Source: Lysobacter_I brunescens (GTDB lineage Bacteria; Pseudomonadota; Gammaproteobacteria; Xanthomonadales; Xanthomonadaceae). Taken from it: a DNA stretch of 64,000 nt. Numbering within the stretch: the first letter of the stretch is position 1; every line of letters starts with the position of its first letter. Below the pieces are notes generated by a model that ran no database searches, was not told where the DNA came from, and was given only the letters and a program-made list of their open reading frames with translations. Positions 8,211-17,389 of the stretch are shown piece after piece. The DNA is taken from assembly GCF_042677005.1 (NCBI RefSeq), contig NZ_JBHTIF010000001.1, positions 2,644,745-2,708,744 on the forward strand, read 5' to 3'. Both the position numbers and the translations under genes were made by a program.

Positions 8211-9332
8211 ATGCTCACTCTCGTCCTCGTGGTCATCCTGGCCGCGCTCGTCTTCGAGTTCATCAATGGGTTCCACGACACGGCGAACTCCATCGCCACC
8301 GTCGTCGCGACCAAGGTGCTCAGCCCCGGCAAGGCGGTGATGCTGGCCGCCTTCATGAACCTGCTGGGTGCGTTCTGGGGCACCGCCGTCGCCAAGACCA
8401 TCGCCTCGGGCCTGATCGACACCGAAGTGGTCAACGTGACTTCGCAGGTGATCCTCTGCGCCCTGCTCGGTGGCATCACCTGGAACCTGATCACCTGGTG
8501 GTTCGGCCTGCCGTCCTCCTCCTCGCACGCCCTGATCGGCGGCCTCTGCGGTGCCGCCCTGGCCGCCGCCGACAACAACTTCGCCGCATTGATCTGGTCG
8601 AAGCTGGGCGCGGAAGGCTGGACCAGCAACAAGGGCCTGCTGTGGAAGGTGGTCATCCCGATGGTCAGTTCGCCCATCGCGGGATTCACCCTCGGGGTGC
8701 TGATCCTCGGCATTCTCTACGGCAGCATCAAGCTGCTGTCGAAACTGGGTGGCGCGCTGGGCCGGCTGGCGCGTCCGCGCTGGGTCAATGCGATCTTCGG
8801 CAAGCTGCAGCTGGTCTCCGCTGGCTACATGGGCTTCGCCCACGGTACCAACGACGCGCAGAAGACGATGGGCATCATCGCCCTGACGATCTTCGCCGCC
8901 GAAAGCGCCGGGACGCTGGACAACCTGCCGTCGTGGGCGGCGTTCCTCCATCCGGGCGGCGACCAGAACGAGATCGACACCTGGATCGTCGTCACCTGCG
9001 CCGTGGTGATGGCGGCCGGCACCGCGATGGGCGGCTGGCGGATCATCAAGACCCTCGGCCACAAGATGGTGAAGCTGCATCCGATCGACGGCTTCGCGGC
9101 GGAAACCGCCTCGGCGACCATCCTCGTCGGCGCCGCGCACTTCGGCATGCCGGTGTCGACCACGCACAGCATCTCCACCGCGATCATGGGCGTGGGCTTC
9201 GGCAAGAACCCGCGCAAGCTGAAGTTCACCGTGATCGAGCGCATCCTGTGGGCGTGGGTGCTGACGATCCCGGCCGCCGGTGGCGTGGCCTACGGCCTGC
9301 TCAAGCTGTTCGAGGCGCTGGGCTGGGCCTGA
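8211..9332 (+). CDS. pit: Inorganic phosphate transporter, PiT family
   Basis: The 373-aa polytopic inner-membrane protein is a proton- or cation-coupled low-affinity phosphate permease. Both internal-repeat signatures are present: EFINGFHDTANSIATVVATKVL near the N terminus and GFAHGTNDAQKTMGIIAL around residues 205-225. Other conserved pieces are GLPSSSSHALIGGLCG and MPVSTTHSISTAIMGVG. It follows the DUF47 gene directly and ends at a strong terminator. Symbol assigned by family; the substrate could be metal-phosphate complexes. Confidence 0.93.
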   Translation: MLTLVLVVILAALVFEFINGFHDTANSIATVVATKVLSPGKAVMLAAFMNLLGAFWGTAVAKTIASGLIDTEVVNVTSQVILCALLGGITWNLITWWFGLPSSSSHALIGGLCGAALAAADNNFAALIWSKLGAEGWTSNKGLLWKVVIPMVSSPIAGFTLGVLILGILYGSIKLLSKLGGALGRLARPRWVNAIFGKLQLVSAGYMGFAHGTNDAQKTMGIIALTIFAAESAGTLDNLPSWAAFLHPGGDQNEIDTWIVVTCAVVMAAGTAMGGWRIIKTLGHKMVKLHPIDGFAAETASATILVGAAHFGMPVSTTHSISTAIMGVGFGKNPRKLKFTVIERILWAWVLTIPAAGGVAYGLLKLFEALGWA

Positions 9333-9356
9333 GGCATCGGTCCCGCGCATCACGCC

Positions 9357-9384
9357 AAAGCCCCGGCATTGCCGGGGCTTTTCG
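9357..9384. terminator. Bidirectional Rho-independent terminator
   Basis: An 11-bp stem (9357-9367 with 9371-9381) has an A-run before it and a T-run after it. It can stop both the PiT operon and the convergent reverse-strand gene. Confidence 0.88.
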
Positions 9385-9410
9385 TTTGCTGCATTCGGAG
9401 ACGCCGTGGC

Positions 9411-9821
9411 TCAGAGCAGGTCGCCGCCTGCGGACAGCGCGCGTTCCAGTTCGTCGCCCATCCCGCCGATCTCCAGGATCAGGCGATCCACTTCGGCGCC
9501 GGTGAGGCTGTCGTACGGACGGTTCTCGCACAGCTGCAGGTAGGGCACGCGGTCGAGTTCGCCGATGGCGAGGTAGCCGACCCGGCTTTCCCAGTTGAAG
9601 GCGAGGGCGCGGCGGCAGTCGATGCCGGTGGTCGGCGCGATCACGGTGCTGACGCGGAGGTAGTGGCGACCATCGTCGTCCACGAGTTCGGACAGGAAGA
9701 TGGCCTGGTGGCGTCGTCCCTGGTCGAGGGACAGCTCGACGCACAGCACGTAGGGCTCCTGCATCGTGATCCGGAAGTCGCCGGAGGTGAGGTGGCTGCG
9801 GATCTGTTCGAAATTCTGCAT
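9411..9821 (-). CDS. Conserved hypothetical protein, YbjN/secretion-chaperone-like fold
   Basis: The 136-aa soluble protein carries no signal peptide. Its pattern of an early helix (MQNFEQIRSHLTSGDF), beta strands (YVLCVELSL, HYLRVSTVIAPTTGID) and late helices resembles the YbjN/type III secretion chaperone-like superfamily; this rests on sequence style only. The ATG at 9821 is used; a GTG seven codons earlier (9842) is an alternative and neither has a clear ribosome-binding site. It stands alone, convergent with the phosphate operon. Function unknown. Confidence 0.6.
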   Translation of the reverse strand: MQNFEQIRSHLTSGDFRITMQEPYVLCVELSLDQGRRHQAIFLSELVDDDGRHYLRVSTVIAPTTGIDCRRALAFNWESRVGYLAIGELDRVPYLQLCENRPYDSLTGAEVDRLILEIGGMGDELERALSAGGDLL

Positions 9822-9894
9822 GGTGCGGTGACTCGAAGGCACGGGGAACTCGACGTGGCGAGCGGGGGAGCGCGGTGCACTATGCTACCGGTCC

Positions 9895-10230
9895 ATGGAC
9901 CCCCTGTCTGCCGCCGAACGCATCCTGGCCGCGATCCGCGCGATCCCGCGCGGCGAGACGGCTGCGTATGGCGTGGTGGCGCAGCGCGCGGGCCTGCCGG
10001 GGCGTGCCCGCCTGGTCGCACGCCTGCTCTCGCAGAACGAGGATCCCGCGCTGCCGTGGCATCGCGTGCTGCGCGCGGACGGCCGCAGCGCCTTTCCGCC
10101 GGGTTCGCCGGATCATGACGAGCAATTGAAGCGACTGCGTCGCGAAGGCGTGGCCATCGACGTGCACGGTCGCGTGCGTCCCGCGAAGCGGGCGAAGACC
10201 GTCGACGAGGAGATCTGGGGCGGCCCTTGA
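9895..10230 (+). CDS. Alkyltransferase-like (ATL) DNA-damage sensor
   Basis: The 111-aa protein resembles the DNA-binding domain of O6-alkylguanine-DNA alkyltransferase, but the acceptor cysteine of the PCHR motif is replaced: residues 54-58 read PWHRV, with Trp55. This is the hallmark of ATL proteins such as E. coli YbaZ/Atl. They bind and flip O6-alkylguanine without repairing it and flag the lesion for nucleotide excision repair. The helix-turn-helix region (GETAAYGVVAQRAGLPGRAR, with the arginine finger) is intact. It is a single gene, followed by a REP-like palindrome. Confidence 0.88.
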   Translation: MDPLSAAERILAAIRAIPRGETAAYGVVAQRAGLPGRARLVARLLSQNEDPALPWHRVLRADGRSAFPPGSPDHDEQLKRLRREGVAIDVHGRVRPAKRAKTVDEEIWGGP

Positions 10231-10257
10231 CATGACGCGCATCGCGTCTTGTGCCTT

Positions 10258-10327
10258 GTAGAGCGGAGCTTGCTCCGCTCGATCTTCATGATGGCGAGCA
10301 GAATGAGCGGAGCAAGCTCCGCTCTAC
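10258..10327. repeat. GTAG-headed REP (SMAG-like) inverted pair
   Basis: Arms 10258-10280 and 10305-10327 are perfect 23-bp reverse complements, and each arm is itself a hairpin (GAGCGGAGC-TT-GCTCCGCTC). The outer ends are GTAG and CTAC. GTAG-headed stem-loops are the signature of Stenotrophomonas SMAG elements, which are mobilised by REP-associated tyrosine transposases. No such transposase gene lies in the window. Confidence 0.8.
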
Positions 10328-10340
10328 GGATGCATGTTCT

Positions 10341-11708
10341 CTAGGGCGATGCGTCCGGCTCGTGGCTGTCTTCAGCGCGAACCCGCAGCACGCCGTCCGC
10401 GACGCGGGCATCGAGTCGTTCTCCCGGCTGCACGTCGCGCACGCTGCGCACGATGCGGCCGTCTTCGCGCTGCAGGATCGCGTAGCCGCGCGCGACGGTC
10501 GCCAGCGGACTGACCGCTTCCAGCGAACGCGCGAGCCCGTGAAGTTGCATCGTCTTCGCCTGCAGCAGCCGCACCGTGGCGGCGCGCGGCCGATCCGACA
10601 GCGAGCGCAGGCGTTCGCGCAATTGTTCCAGTCGCCGCTGCGGACGCGCGGCGCGCAGCACGGCGGCGTGGTGCCGCAGCTGCGCGGTGCGTGCGGCCTG
10701 CTGGCGCTGCCACGCAGCCTGCAGCCGGCGCAGCGCGGCTTCCTGGCGGTGGTGCAGGGCGTCGAGACGGGCCAGCGGTCGCTGCGCCTGTAGACGCAGT
10801 GCGGCGCGATCGGCGCGTTGCGCGGCGTGGCGCTGATGGCGGTCCCAGTTCGCCTGCAGCCGCCGCGCCTGCGCGCGGAGGCGCGAGGCGAGGTCGCTGC
10901 GATCAGGCACCAGCAGTTCGGCCGCGACCGATGGCGTCGGCGCGCGCAGGTCGGCGGCGAAATCGGCAAGGGTGATGTCGACCTCGTGGCCGACTGCCGA
11001 CACCACGGGTACAGGCGATGCGGCGATCGCGCGCGCCAGCGCCTCGTCGTTGAAGGCCCAGAGATCTTCCAGCGAGCCGCCGCCGCGAGTGAGCAGCAGT
11101 GCGTCGTAGCGGCCGCAGCGGCCGGCGGCCTGGAGCATGCGCACGATCTGCGCCGGGGCGGCTTCACCCTGTACCGGCACGGGCAGGATGTCGACCTCCA
11201 GCAGCGGGAAGCGGCGGCGCAGCACGCTCAGCACGTCGCGCACGGCCGCGCCGGAGGGTGAGGTCAGGACGCCGAGGCGGCGGATATGGGCGGGGAGGGC
11301 GCGCTTTCGGGTTTGGTCGAACAGGCCTTCCGCCTGCAGCTTTGCCTTGAGCTGCTCGAAGGCCCGGCGCAGCGCGCCTTCGCCGGCCTCCTCCATCGTG
11401 TCGAGGATCAGCTGGTAGTCGCCGCGCGCTTCGTAGAGTGTCAGCCGCCCCCGGGCGAGCACGCGCAGGCCCTCGCGGGGCGTGAATTTCAGCCACTGGC
11501 TCTTGGGCTTGAACAGCGCGCAGCGGACCTGGGCGCGGTCGTCCTTGAGGGTGAAATAGAGGTGTCCCGACGATGGGCGCGACAGATTGCCAAGTTCGCC
11601 CTCCACCCAGACCAGGGGAAAGGCATCTTCGAGGAGGTTGCGGGCCAGCGCGTTCAGCTGGCTCGGCGTGAACGCCTTGCGGTCGTCCGGAGCGGGGGGA
11701 TCGAACAT
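10341..11708 (-). CDS. xseA: Exodeoxyribonuclease VII large subunit
   Basis: The 455-aa protein is XseA, the catalytic subunit of exonuclease VII, which digests single-stranded DNA into oligonucleotides with the small subunit XseB (not in this window). An N-terminal OB-fold lies at about residues 10-105 (LWVEGELGNLSRPSSGHLYFT style). The catalytic core includes LGVLTSPSGAAVRDVL, LLTRGGGSLEDLWAFNDEAL and VVSAVGHEVDITLADFAADL. A long Arg/Gln-rich coiled coil follows. The ATG at 11708 is used; a GTG two codons earlier is possible. The gene is divergent from ispG. Confidence 0.94.
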   Translation of the reverse strand: MFDPPAPDDRKAFTPSQLNALARNLLEDAFPLVWVEGELGNLSRPSSGHLYFTLKDDRAQVRCALFKPKSQWLKFTPREGLRVLARGRLTLYEARGDYQLILDTMEEAGEGALRRAFEQLKAKLQAEGLFDQTRKRALPAHIRRLGVLTSPSGAAVRDVLSVLRRRFPLLEVDILPVPVQGEAAPAQIVRMLQAAGRCGRYDALLLTRGGGSLEDLWAFNDEALARAIAASPVPVVSAVGHEVDITLADFAADLRAPTPSVAAELLVPDRSDLASRLRAQARRLQANWDRHQRHAAQRADRAALRLQAQRPLARLDALHHRQEAALRRLQAAWQRQQAARTAQLRHHAAVLRAARPQRRLEQLRERLRSLSDRPRAATVRLLQAKTMQLHGLARSLEAVSPLATVARGYAILQREDGRIVRSVRDVQPGERLDARVADGVLRVRAEDSHEPDASP

Positions 11709-11796
11709 CGGCACAGGATACGGGAAGCCCCGCGTCCGGGTGCTGAAGCCTTGGGGCCTCCTGCGGGAGACGGGCGACGGCCGCTAGAATGCGCGC

Positions 11797-13068
11797 ATGT
11801 CCGAACAGATCCCGCCCTGCCGCGACGCCGCGGCCCCCGCCTTCGGCCCCGTGCCGCGTCGTTCCACCCGCCAGGTCCTGGTCGGCAAGGTCGCCCTCGG
11901 CGGCCAGGCTCCCGTGGTGGTGCAGTCGATGACCAACACCGACACCGCCGACGTTGCCGCGACCACGAAGCAGATCGCCGAACTGTGGCGCGCGGGCTCG
12001 GAGCTGGTCCGGGTGACGGTGAACAACTCCGAATCGGCGGCGGCGGTGCCGCGCATCGTCGACAAGCTGGCGATGATGGGGATCTCGGTGCCGATCATCG
12101 GCGATTTCCACTACAACGGGCACCAGCTGCTTGCCGACGAACCGGCCTGTGCCGAGGCGCTGGCGAAATACCGCATCAACCCCGGCAACGTCGGCTTCGG
12201 CAAGAAGAAGGACACCCAGTTCGCGCAGCTGATCGAATTCGCCTGCCGCCATGGCAAGCCGGTGCGCATCGGTGCCAACTGGGGCTCGCTCGACCAGGCC
12301 TTGGCCGCACGGCTGATGGACGAGAACGCGCAGCGCGTCGAACCTTGGGATGCCGGGCGCGTGCTGCGCGAGGCGCTGATCCTGTCGGCGATCGATTCCG
12401 CAGAGCGTGCGGTCGAGCTGGGTCTGGCGCGCGAGCGCATCGTGCTGAGCGCGAAGGTCAGCGGCGTGCAGGAACTGGTCGCGGTGTATCGCGATCTCGC
12501 GCGTCGTTCCGACTTCGCCCTGCATCTCGGTCTCACCGAAGCGGGCATCGGCAGCAAGGGCATCGTCGCTTCGGCCGCCGCGCTCGGCGTGCTGCTGCAG
12601 GAAGGCATCGGCGACACCATCCGCATCTCGCTCACGCCCGAGCCCGGCGCGTCGCGCACGCAGGAAGTCATCGTCGCCCAGGAACTCCTTCAGACCATGG
12701 GCCTGCGCGCGTTCACGCCGATGGTCACCGCCTGCCCGGGCTGCGGGCGCACCACCAGCACCTTCTTCCAGGAACTCGCGCAGTCGGTGCAGGAACATGT
12801 GCGCGCGAAGATGCCCGAGTGGAAGATCACCCATCCAGGCGCGGAGAACCTGACACTCGCGGTCATGGGCTGCGTGGTCAACGGCCCGGGCGAATCGCGG
12901 CACGCCAACATCGGCATCTCCCTCCCCGGGACCGGCGAGGCGCCGGCCGCGCCGGTCTTCATCGACGGCGAAAAAGCGATGACCCTGCGCGGCGAATACA
13001 TCGCCCGCGAGTTCCTCGGCATCATCGACGATTACGTCGAACGCAATTACGGCCGACGTCTCGCCTGA
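11797..13068 (+). CDS. ispG: 4-hydroxy-3-methylbut-2-enyl diphosphate synthase (IspG/GcpE)
   Basis: The 423-aa enzyme converts MEcPP to HMBPP, the penultimate step of the MEP isoprenoid pathway, using a [4Fe-4S] cluster. The N-terminal TIM-barrel part shows VVVQSMTNTDTAD and IIGDFHYNGH. The cluster ligands are visible as Cys313 and Cys316 (CPGCGR) and Cys359 (GCVVNGPGE), with Glu366 of the NGPGE motif. The long form with an insert before the C-terminal domain fits proteobacterial IspG. It starts about 90 bases from the divergent xseA and is followed by a long non-coding gap. Confidence 0.95.
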   Translation: MSEQIPPCRDAAAPAFGPVPRRSTRQVLVGKVALGGQAPVVVQSMTNTDTADVAATTKQIAELWRAGSELVRVTVNNSESAAAVPRIVDKLAMMGISVPIIGDFHYNGHQLLADEPACAEALAKYRINPGNVGFGKKKDTQFAQLIEFACRHGKPVRIGANWGSLDQALAARLMDENAQRVEPWDAGRVLREALILSAIDSAERAVELGLARERIVLSAKVSGVQELVAVYRDLARRSDFALHLGLTEAGIGSKGIVASAAALGVLLQEGIGDTIRISLTPEPGASRTQEVIVAQELLQTMGLRAFTPMVTACPGCGRTTSTFFQELAQSVQEHVRAKMPEWKITHPGAENLTLAVMGCVVNGPGESRHANIGISLPGTGEAPAAPVFIDGEKAMTLRGEYIAREFLGIIDDYVERNYGRRLA

Positions 13069-13423
13069 CCATTCGACAAGGTCCGCGATGCGCAAGCAGG
13101 TCGGTCGTGGTTGCGCCCGACCTCGCGTGGACGCCTGCCTGTCTGCGATCCGGCACTTCCTGTTGCGGATATTTGCCGCATCCATGACGCATCGTTATTT
13201 GTGCGGCGCAGCATCCGGCCCTGCTGCAGAAAAAAATGTGCGTGGGTCGTGGAAATACACAATTCTTTCCTTGACGCCGTATAGAATCGGCCAAGCGTCC
13301 GCGTTGCGGGCGTGAAACAGGGGGCGTCGTCGCATCCGCGGCGGCTCCGGCTTCATGGACCCGCCCGGTGTGTGGTATCCCCGGGCGTGCCACATACGCC
13401 ACTCAATCCGGGGAACATCGAAC
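13069..13423. promoter_or_regulatory. Upstream region of the subtilase gene
   Basis: This gap of about 355 bases precedes the secreted protease gene. It includes an AT-rich stretch (13230-13290) with a TATAGAAT -10-like box near 13275, but no well-spaced -35 box. GGGGAA, at about 13410, is a plausible ribosome-binding site for the ATG at 13424. No gene is supported here. Confidence 0.3.
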
Positions 13424-16400
13424 ATGTCACGTATGAAGAAGTGGGGCGCAGCCGCAGGCGCACTCTCACTCATCGCGGTCGCGACCGCAGCGTATCTCTA
13501 TCCGAACGGCGCACAGTTCACGACCGACGACGCGGGCGGTTCCGCCGCGACGGCGATCAAGGGCCAGGGCGAGACCGTCGGCGCCATCAACCAGGGCAGC
13601 GGCGGCAAGGCATCCGCCTCCGCCGGCAACGTCATGGAGGAGCAGCGCGGCACCTACGTCGTGGTGTTCCGCGAGCCCGCGCTGGCCAGCTACAAGGGCA
13701 CGCTGCCCGGGCTGCCGCAGCCTGAGCGCGTCCGCGATGAGCAGGGCGCGCTGCGCCTCGACGTCGAAGGCACGAACTCCGAACGCTACGTCGATTACCT
13801 CGAAAACCGCCAGGCGCAGATGGAAACGCGCATGTCGATGATGGTCGGCCGCGACGTCACGCCGCGCCTGACCATGCAGCACGCGCTGAACGGCATGGTG
13901 GTGGAACTGAGCGAAGCCGAAGCGCGCTCGATGCGCCTGATGTCGGACGTTCGCCTGGTCGAGCCCTATCGCGAATACGAACTCGACACCGACAGCGGTC
14001 CCGCGCTCATCGGCGCGCCTGCGGTGTGGAACGGCACCAATCCCGGCGCGCCCGGCCCGTACAGGGGCGAAGGCGTGGTGGTCGGCATCATCGACTCCGG
14101 CATCAACTTCGGCAGCCCGTCGTTCTCGGCGGTCGGCCCGGTCGACGGTTATTCCCACACCAATCCGCTCGGCAGCGGCAATTACCTCGGCACCTGCGCC
14201 CCGGGCGGCGCCGACGAAGGCCGCTGCAACGACAAGCTGATCGGCGGCTACGACTTCATCTGCGGCGCTCCTGAAAACGCCTGCACCAACGCGGACAGCC
14301 GCGAGGAGCCCGGCTTCGGCGACACCAACTCGCACGGCAGCCACGTCGCTTCGACGGTCGCCGGCAACACGCGCGACGCGGTGTTCTCCGGCAACACGGT
14401 GCGCATCTCCGGTGTCGCCCCGCACGCCAACATCATCGCCTACGACGTCTGCTACACGCAGATCTCCAGCGGTCGCGGCCTCTGCGGCAACACCTCGACT
14501 ACCGCCGCAGTCAACCAGGCCGTCGCCGACGGCATCGTCGATGTCCTGAACTATTCGATCAGCGGCGGCTCCTCGCCGTGGACCGAAGCCACGTCGCTGG
14601 CCTTCCTCGGCGCCGTCGACGCAGGCATCTTCGTCGCGGCCTCGGCCGGCAACAGCGGCCCGGGTCCGAACACCATGGGTCACCACGAGCCGTGGGTCAG
14701 CTCGACCGCCGCCGCCCAGCATGGTCGCGCCGGCTTCGGCATCGCCATGTCGGTGACCGGTCCGGCCCCGGTGCCGGCCAACCTGGCGCCGATCATCGTC
14801 AACCAGGGCTCCGGTGGCGTCGATTTCTCGGCGACCATCCCGGGCACCACGCCGCTGTTCATCAGTGCCGGCATCAACACCGCCAGCGACGGTTGCGCCG
14901 CCTATCCGGCCAACACCTTCGCCGGCGGCATCGCGGTGATCCGCCGCGGCACCTGCTCGTTCGCGATCAAGGTCAACAACGCCTCGGCCGCCGGTGCGGT
15001 TGCGGTGATCATCGCCAACAACGCCGCTGGCGTGATCCTGCCGTCGGTGCCGGCCACCACCGTCCCGGTGTTCAGCGTGACCCAGGCCGAGGGCGATGCC
15101 CTGCGCAACTTCGGCCAGGCCAATCCGACCACGACGACCGCGCAGATCACGTTCCCGGCGATCCCGCTGCCGAACACGCCCGATGCGCTGGCGGCATTCA
15201 GCTCGCGTGGCCCGGCCGGCACCTTCAACATCATGAAGCCGGACATCACGGCGCCGGGTGTCGACGTGCTTGCGGTGACCTCCGGTACGGCGCTCACGGG
15301 TTCCGAAAACCTCGTCGGCCTGCTCAGCGGTACCTCGATGGCCTCGCCGCACCAGGCCGGTGCCGCCGCACTGGTCCGTCAGGCCCGTCCGACCTGGACG
15401 CCGCCGGAGATCAAGTCGGCGCTGGCGATGACCGCGAACCAGACGGTCTATCTGGAAGACCAGGTGACCCTCGCCAATCCGTTCGCGCGCGGCAGCGGTC
15501 GCGTGCAGGTGGATCGCGCGATCAACGCCGGCCTCGTGCTGGATGAGACGCTGGCCAACTACCAGGCGGCCAATCCGGCCACCGGCGGCGACCCGACCAC
15601 GCTCAACCAGCCGAACCTGTACAACCGCAGCTGCTTCCCGACCTGCGTGTTCTACCGCACGTTCCGCAACCCGAACGCGGTGTCCACGAGCTGGCGCGTG
15701 CAGCTGCAGGGCGTCAGCGGCGCGGTCTCGCCGATCATCACCGTGCCCGCCAACGGCACGCTGCGCGTGAAGTTCACGATCTACGGCGCCACCCTCCCGG
15801 CCAACGGCTCGACCGCCTTCGGCAACGTGGTGCTGACCCCGGCCATCGGTACCGCGCCGGTGCTGCGCATGCCGGTGGGTGTGGCCGTGCAGCCGCCGGT
15901 CGCGACCCTGCCGACCAGCCTGTCGCTCTCCCTGGCGACGAATGCGGTGGGTTCGGTGTACTTCCCGGTGAGCAACACGGGCGGTTCCAACCTGACGTAT
16001 GCCTTCGCCAACAGCGGCACGGGCTCGCAGCGCCTGATCGATGCCACCAGCCAGGGCATCGCCAGCGGCTTCCGCAGCACGACCTACACCGACCCGGCCA
16101 CCGCCGGCAGCCAAGCGCAGTTCGCTGCCGATGACTTCGTGATCACCCAGAACACGCAGATCACGACGCTGTACTCGCAGGGCTTCGTCGTCAGCGGCAC
16201 CGTCCTGACCTCGGCGGCCACCAACCTCACCTTCAGCATCTATCCGGATGCGTCCGGTGTGCCAGCGGGTAATCCGCAGACCAACCCGGCTGCGGCGGTG
16301 TGGACCTACACCACCACGCCGACCGGTCCGGGCGTCACCACGGTGGGCAGCAGCGACATCCAGCTGAACCTGGCGGCCGCAGGCCAGAACGTGAACCTGC

Positions 16401-16786
16401 CGCCGGGTCGCTACTGGCTGCTGATCAGCACCCGCGGCACCTTCGTCAACCGCTTCGCCTGGTATGGTTCGAACACGGCCAGCGGCAATGCCGGCTTCGC
16501 TTCGATCACGGTCGCCACCAACGGCACCGGCAATTGGGTTGCGAATCCGTCGCTGCCCGGCCTGACGATGCGCATCATCGGCAACGTGCCCTGCGGCGCC
16601 CCGTGGATCAGCGGCACCTACGCGGCATCGGGCACCCTGGCGCGTGGCACGAGTGTTCAGGCGATGACCGTGGTCTACGGTACGGGCCTTGCCCCGGGCA
16701 GCTATGCCGGCAACGTCTGCATCACGACCAACGACCCGGTCCTGCCGAGTCTGGCGATGCCCCTGAATCTCACCGTCACGCCGTAA
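13424..16786 (+). CDS. Secreted subtilisin-like serine protease with PA domain
   Basis: The 1120-aa S8-family endopeptidase has an N-terminal signal-like segment (KKWGAAAGALSLIAVATAAY). An I9-type propeptide follows at about residues 75-185. The catalytic triad is visible: Asp224 (GIIDSGINF), His304 (SHGSHVAST) and Ser638 (GTSMASPHQAG), with the oxyanion Asn410 (ASAGNSGPG). A protease-associated (PA) domain is inserted between Asn and Ser (about 475-560). The C-terminal ~450 residues are beta-rich, repeat-like and without an obvious anchor, so the protein is probably released. The ATG at 13424 is preferred over one 23 codons upstream because it opens the signal peptide and has GGGGAA ahead of it. 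A terminator follows the gene. Confidence 0.92.
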   Translation: MSRMKKWGAAAGALSLIAVATAAYLYPNGAQFTTDDAGGSAATAIKGQGETVGAINQGSGGKASASAGNVMEEQRGTYVVVFREPALASYKGTLPGLPQPERVRDEQGALRLDVEGTNSERYVDYLENRQAQMETRMSMMVGRDVTPRLTMQHALNGMVVELSEAEARSMRLMSDVRLVEPYREYELDTDSGPALIGAPAVWNGTNPGAPGPYRGEGVVVGIIDSGINFGSPSFSAVGPVDGYSHTNPLGSGNYLGTCAPGGADEGRCNDKLIGGYDFICGAPENACTNADSREEPGFGDTNSHGSHVASTVAGNTRDAVFSGNTVRISGVAPHANIIAYDVCYTQISSGRGLCGNTSTTAAVNQAVADGIVDVLNYSISGGSSPWTEATSLAFLGAVDAGIFVAASAGNSGPGPNTMGHHEPWVSSTAAAQHGRAGFGIAMSVTGPAPVPANLAPIIVNQGSGGVDFSATIPGTTPLFISAGINTASDGCAAYPANTFAGGIAVIRRGTCSFAIKVNNASAAGAVAVIIANNAAGVILPSVPATTVPVFSVTQAEGDALRNFGQANPTTTTAQITFPAIPLPNTPDALAAFSSRGPAGTFNIMKPDITAPGVDVLAVTSGTALTGSENLVGLLSGTSMASPHQAGAAALVRQARPTWTPPEIKSALAMTANQTVYLEDQVTLANPFARGSGRVQVDRAINAGLVLDETLANYQAANPATGGDPTTLNQPNLYNRSCFPTCVFYRTFRNPNAVSTSWRVQLQGVSGAVSPIITVPANGTLRVKFTIYGATLPANGSTAFGNVVLTPAIGTAPVLRMPVGVAVQPPVATLPTSLSLSLATNAVGSVYFPVSNTGGSNLTYAFANSGTGSQRLIDATSQGIASGFRSTTYTDPATAGSQAQFAADDFVITQNTQITTLYSQGFVVSGTVLTSAATNLTFSIYPDASGVPAGNPQTNPAAAVWTYTTTPTGPGVTTVGSSDIQLNLAAAGQNVNLPPGRYWLLISTRGTFVNRFAWYGSNTASGNAGFASITVATNGTGNWVANPSLPGLTMRIIGNVPCGAPWISGTYAASGTLARGTSVQAMTVVYGTGLAPGSYAGNVCITTNDPVLPSLAMPLNLTVTP

Positions 16787-16817
16787 GCGACGAAGAGGAA
16801 GGACCCGCAACACCCCG

Positions 16818-16848
16818 AAGGGCCCGGTTCGCCGGGCCCTTTCTTTTT
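16818..16848 (+). terminator. Rho-independent terminator of the subtilase gene
   Basis: A 10-bp GC-rich stem (16818-16827 with 16832-16841) has a TTCG tetraloop and is followed by TTCTTTTT. It lies 32 bases after the protease stop codon. Confidence 0.9.
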
Positions 16849-16959
16849 GCTTCTTGTCCGGCCTGAGGATCGGCCTGACGATCCCGATCAGGTAGGATGT
16901 CCTGATCGTGTTCTCATTTTCGTTGTGATGTGCGTCTTGTAATGCGTGGGGGTAGGGGA

Positions 16960-17238
16960 ATGGGGCAGCCGGAACACAATGGCGGGTGCGATGCGCTGGA
17001 CTTCCTGCGCGAGCGTCTGCTCCACGGCAACGACTGCCTGATGCAGGGCAATGCGCGGGGTGCGCTGACCTACTACGACAGCGCCCTTGCCAGCTTCGCC
17101 CTGCAGCGCGATGACGCCCACCTCCGCGAGACCTGGCATGCGCTGTGGAACAACAAGGCGCTGGCGCACCAGCAGTTGAACGAAACCATGAAGGCACAGC
17201 ACGCGGCGATGGTGGCGAACAGCCTGCTGGGGAGCTGA
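16960..17238 (+). CDS. Small TPR-like hypothetical protein
   Basis: The 92-aa protein is mainly helical and contains one tetratricopeptide-like helical pair: LLHGNDCLMQGNARGALTYY and SALASFALQRDDAHLRETW. A further helix follows. There is no signal peptide. The ATG at 16960 is preceded by a G-rich stretch (GGGGGTAGGGGA); a GTG at 16930 and an ATG at 16942 are alternative starts. It stands alone between a terminator and a convergent metallopeptidase gene. Function unknown; a protein-protein adaptor role would fit the fold. Confidence 0.55.
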   Translation: MGQPEHNGGCDALDFLRERLLHGNDCLMQGNARGALTYYDSALASFALQRDDAHLRETWHALWNNKALAHQQLNETMKAQHAAMVANSLLGS

Positions 17239-17335
17239 GGCGCCCAGTGCGACGGCCGGGCAGCAGGCTGGCATGGCCCGAAATGGCAGGCCATGGCACC
17301 CGCCATGAACACCCCCCATGGACACCCGCAACGAA

Positions 17336-17361
17336 AACGGCCGCCCCGAGGGGCGGCCGTT
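17336..17361. terminator. Terminator hairpin downstream of the M13 peptidase gene
   Basis: An 11-bp stem (17336-17346 with 17351-17361) with a 4-base loop lies 29 bases beyond the stop codon of the reverse-strand peptidase gene. On the reverse strand it is followed by TTTTCGTT. Confidence 0.75.
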
Positions 17362-17389
17362 CTGCATGCAGCGGACGGAATCCGTCGTC

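Noticed and set aside
13269..13280. TTGACG and TATAGAAT as a promoter for the subtilase
   Set aside because: Only three bases separate the two boxes, far too short for a sigma-70 promoter.
13466..17299. Reverse-strand open frame of 1277 codons over the subtilase
   Set aside because: The opposite strand encodes a complete S8 protease with all catalytic motifs; the antisense product has a repetitive Arg/Gly/Ala/Asp composition.
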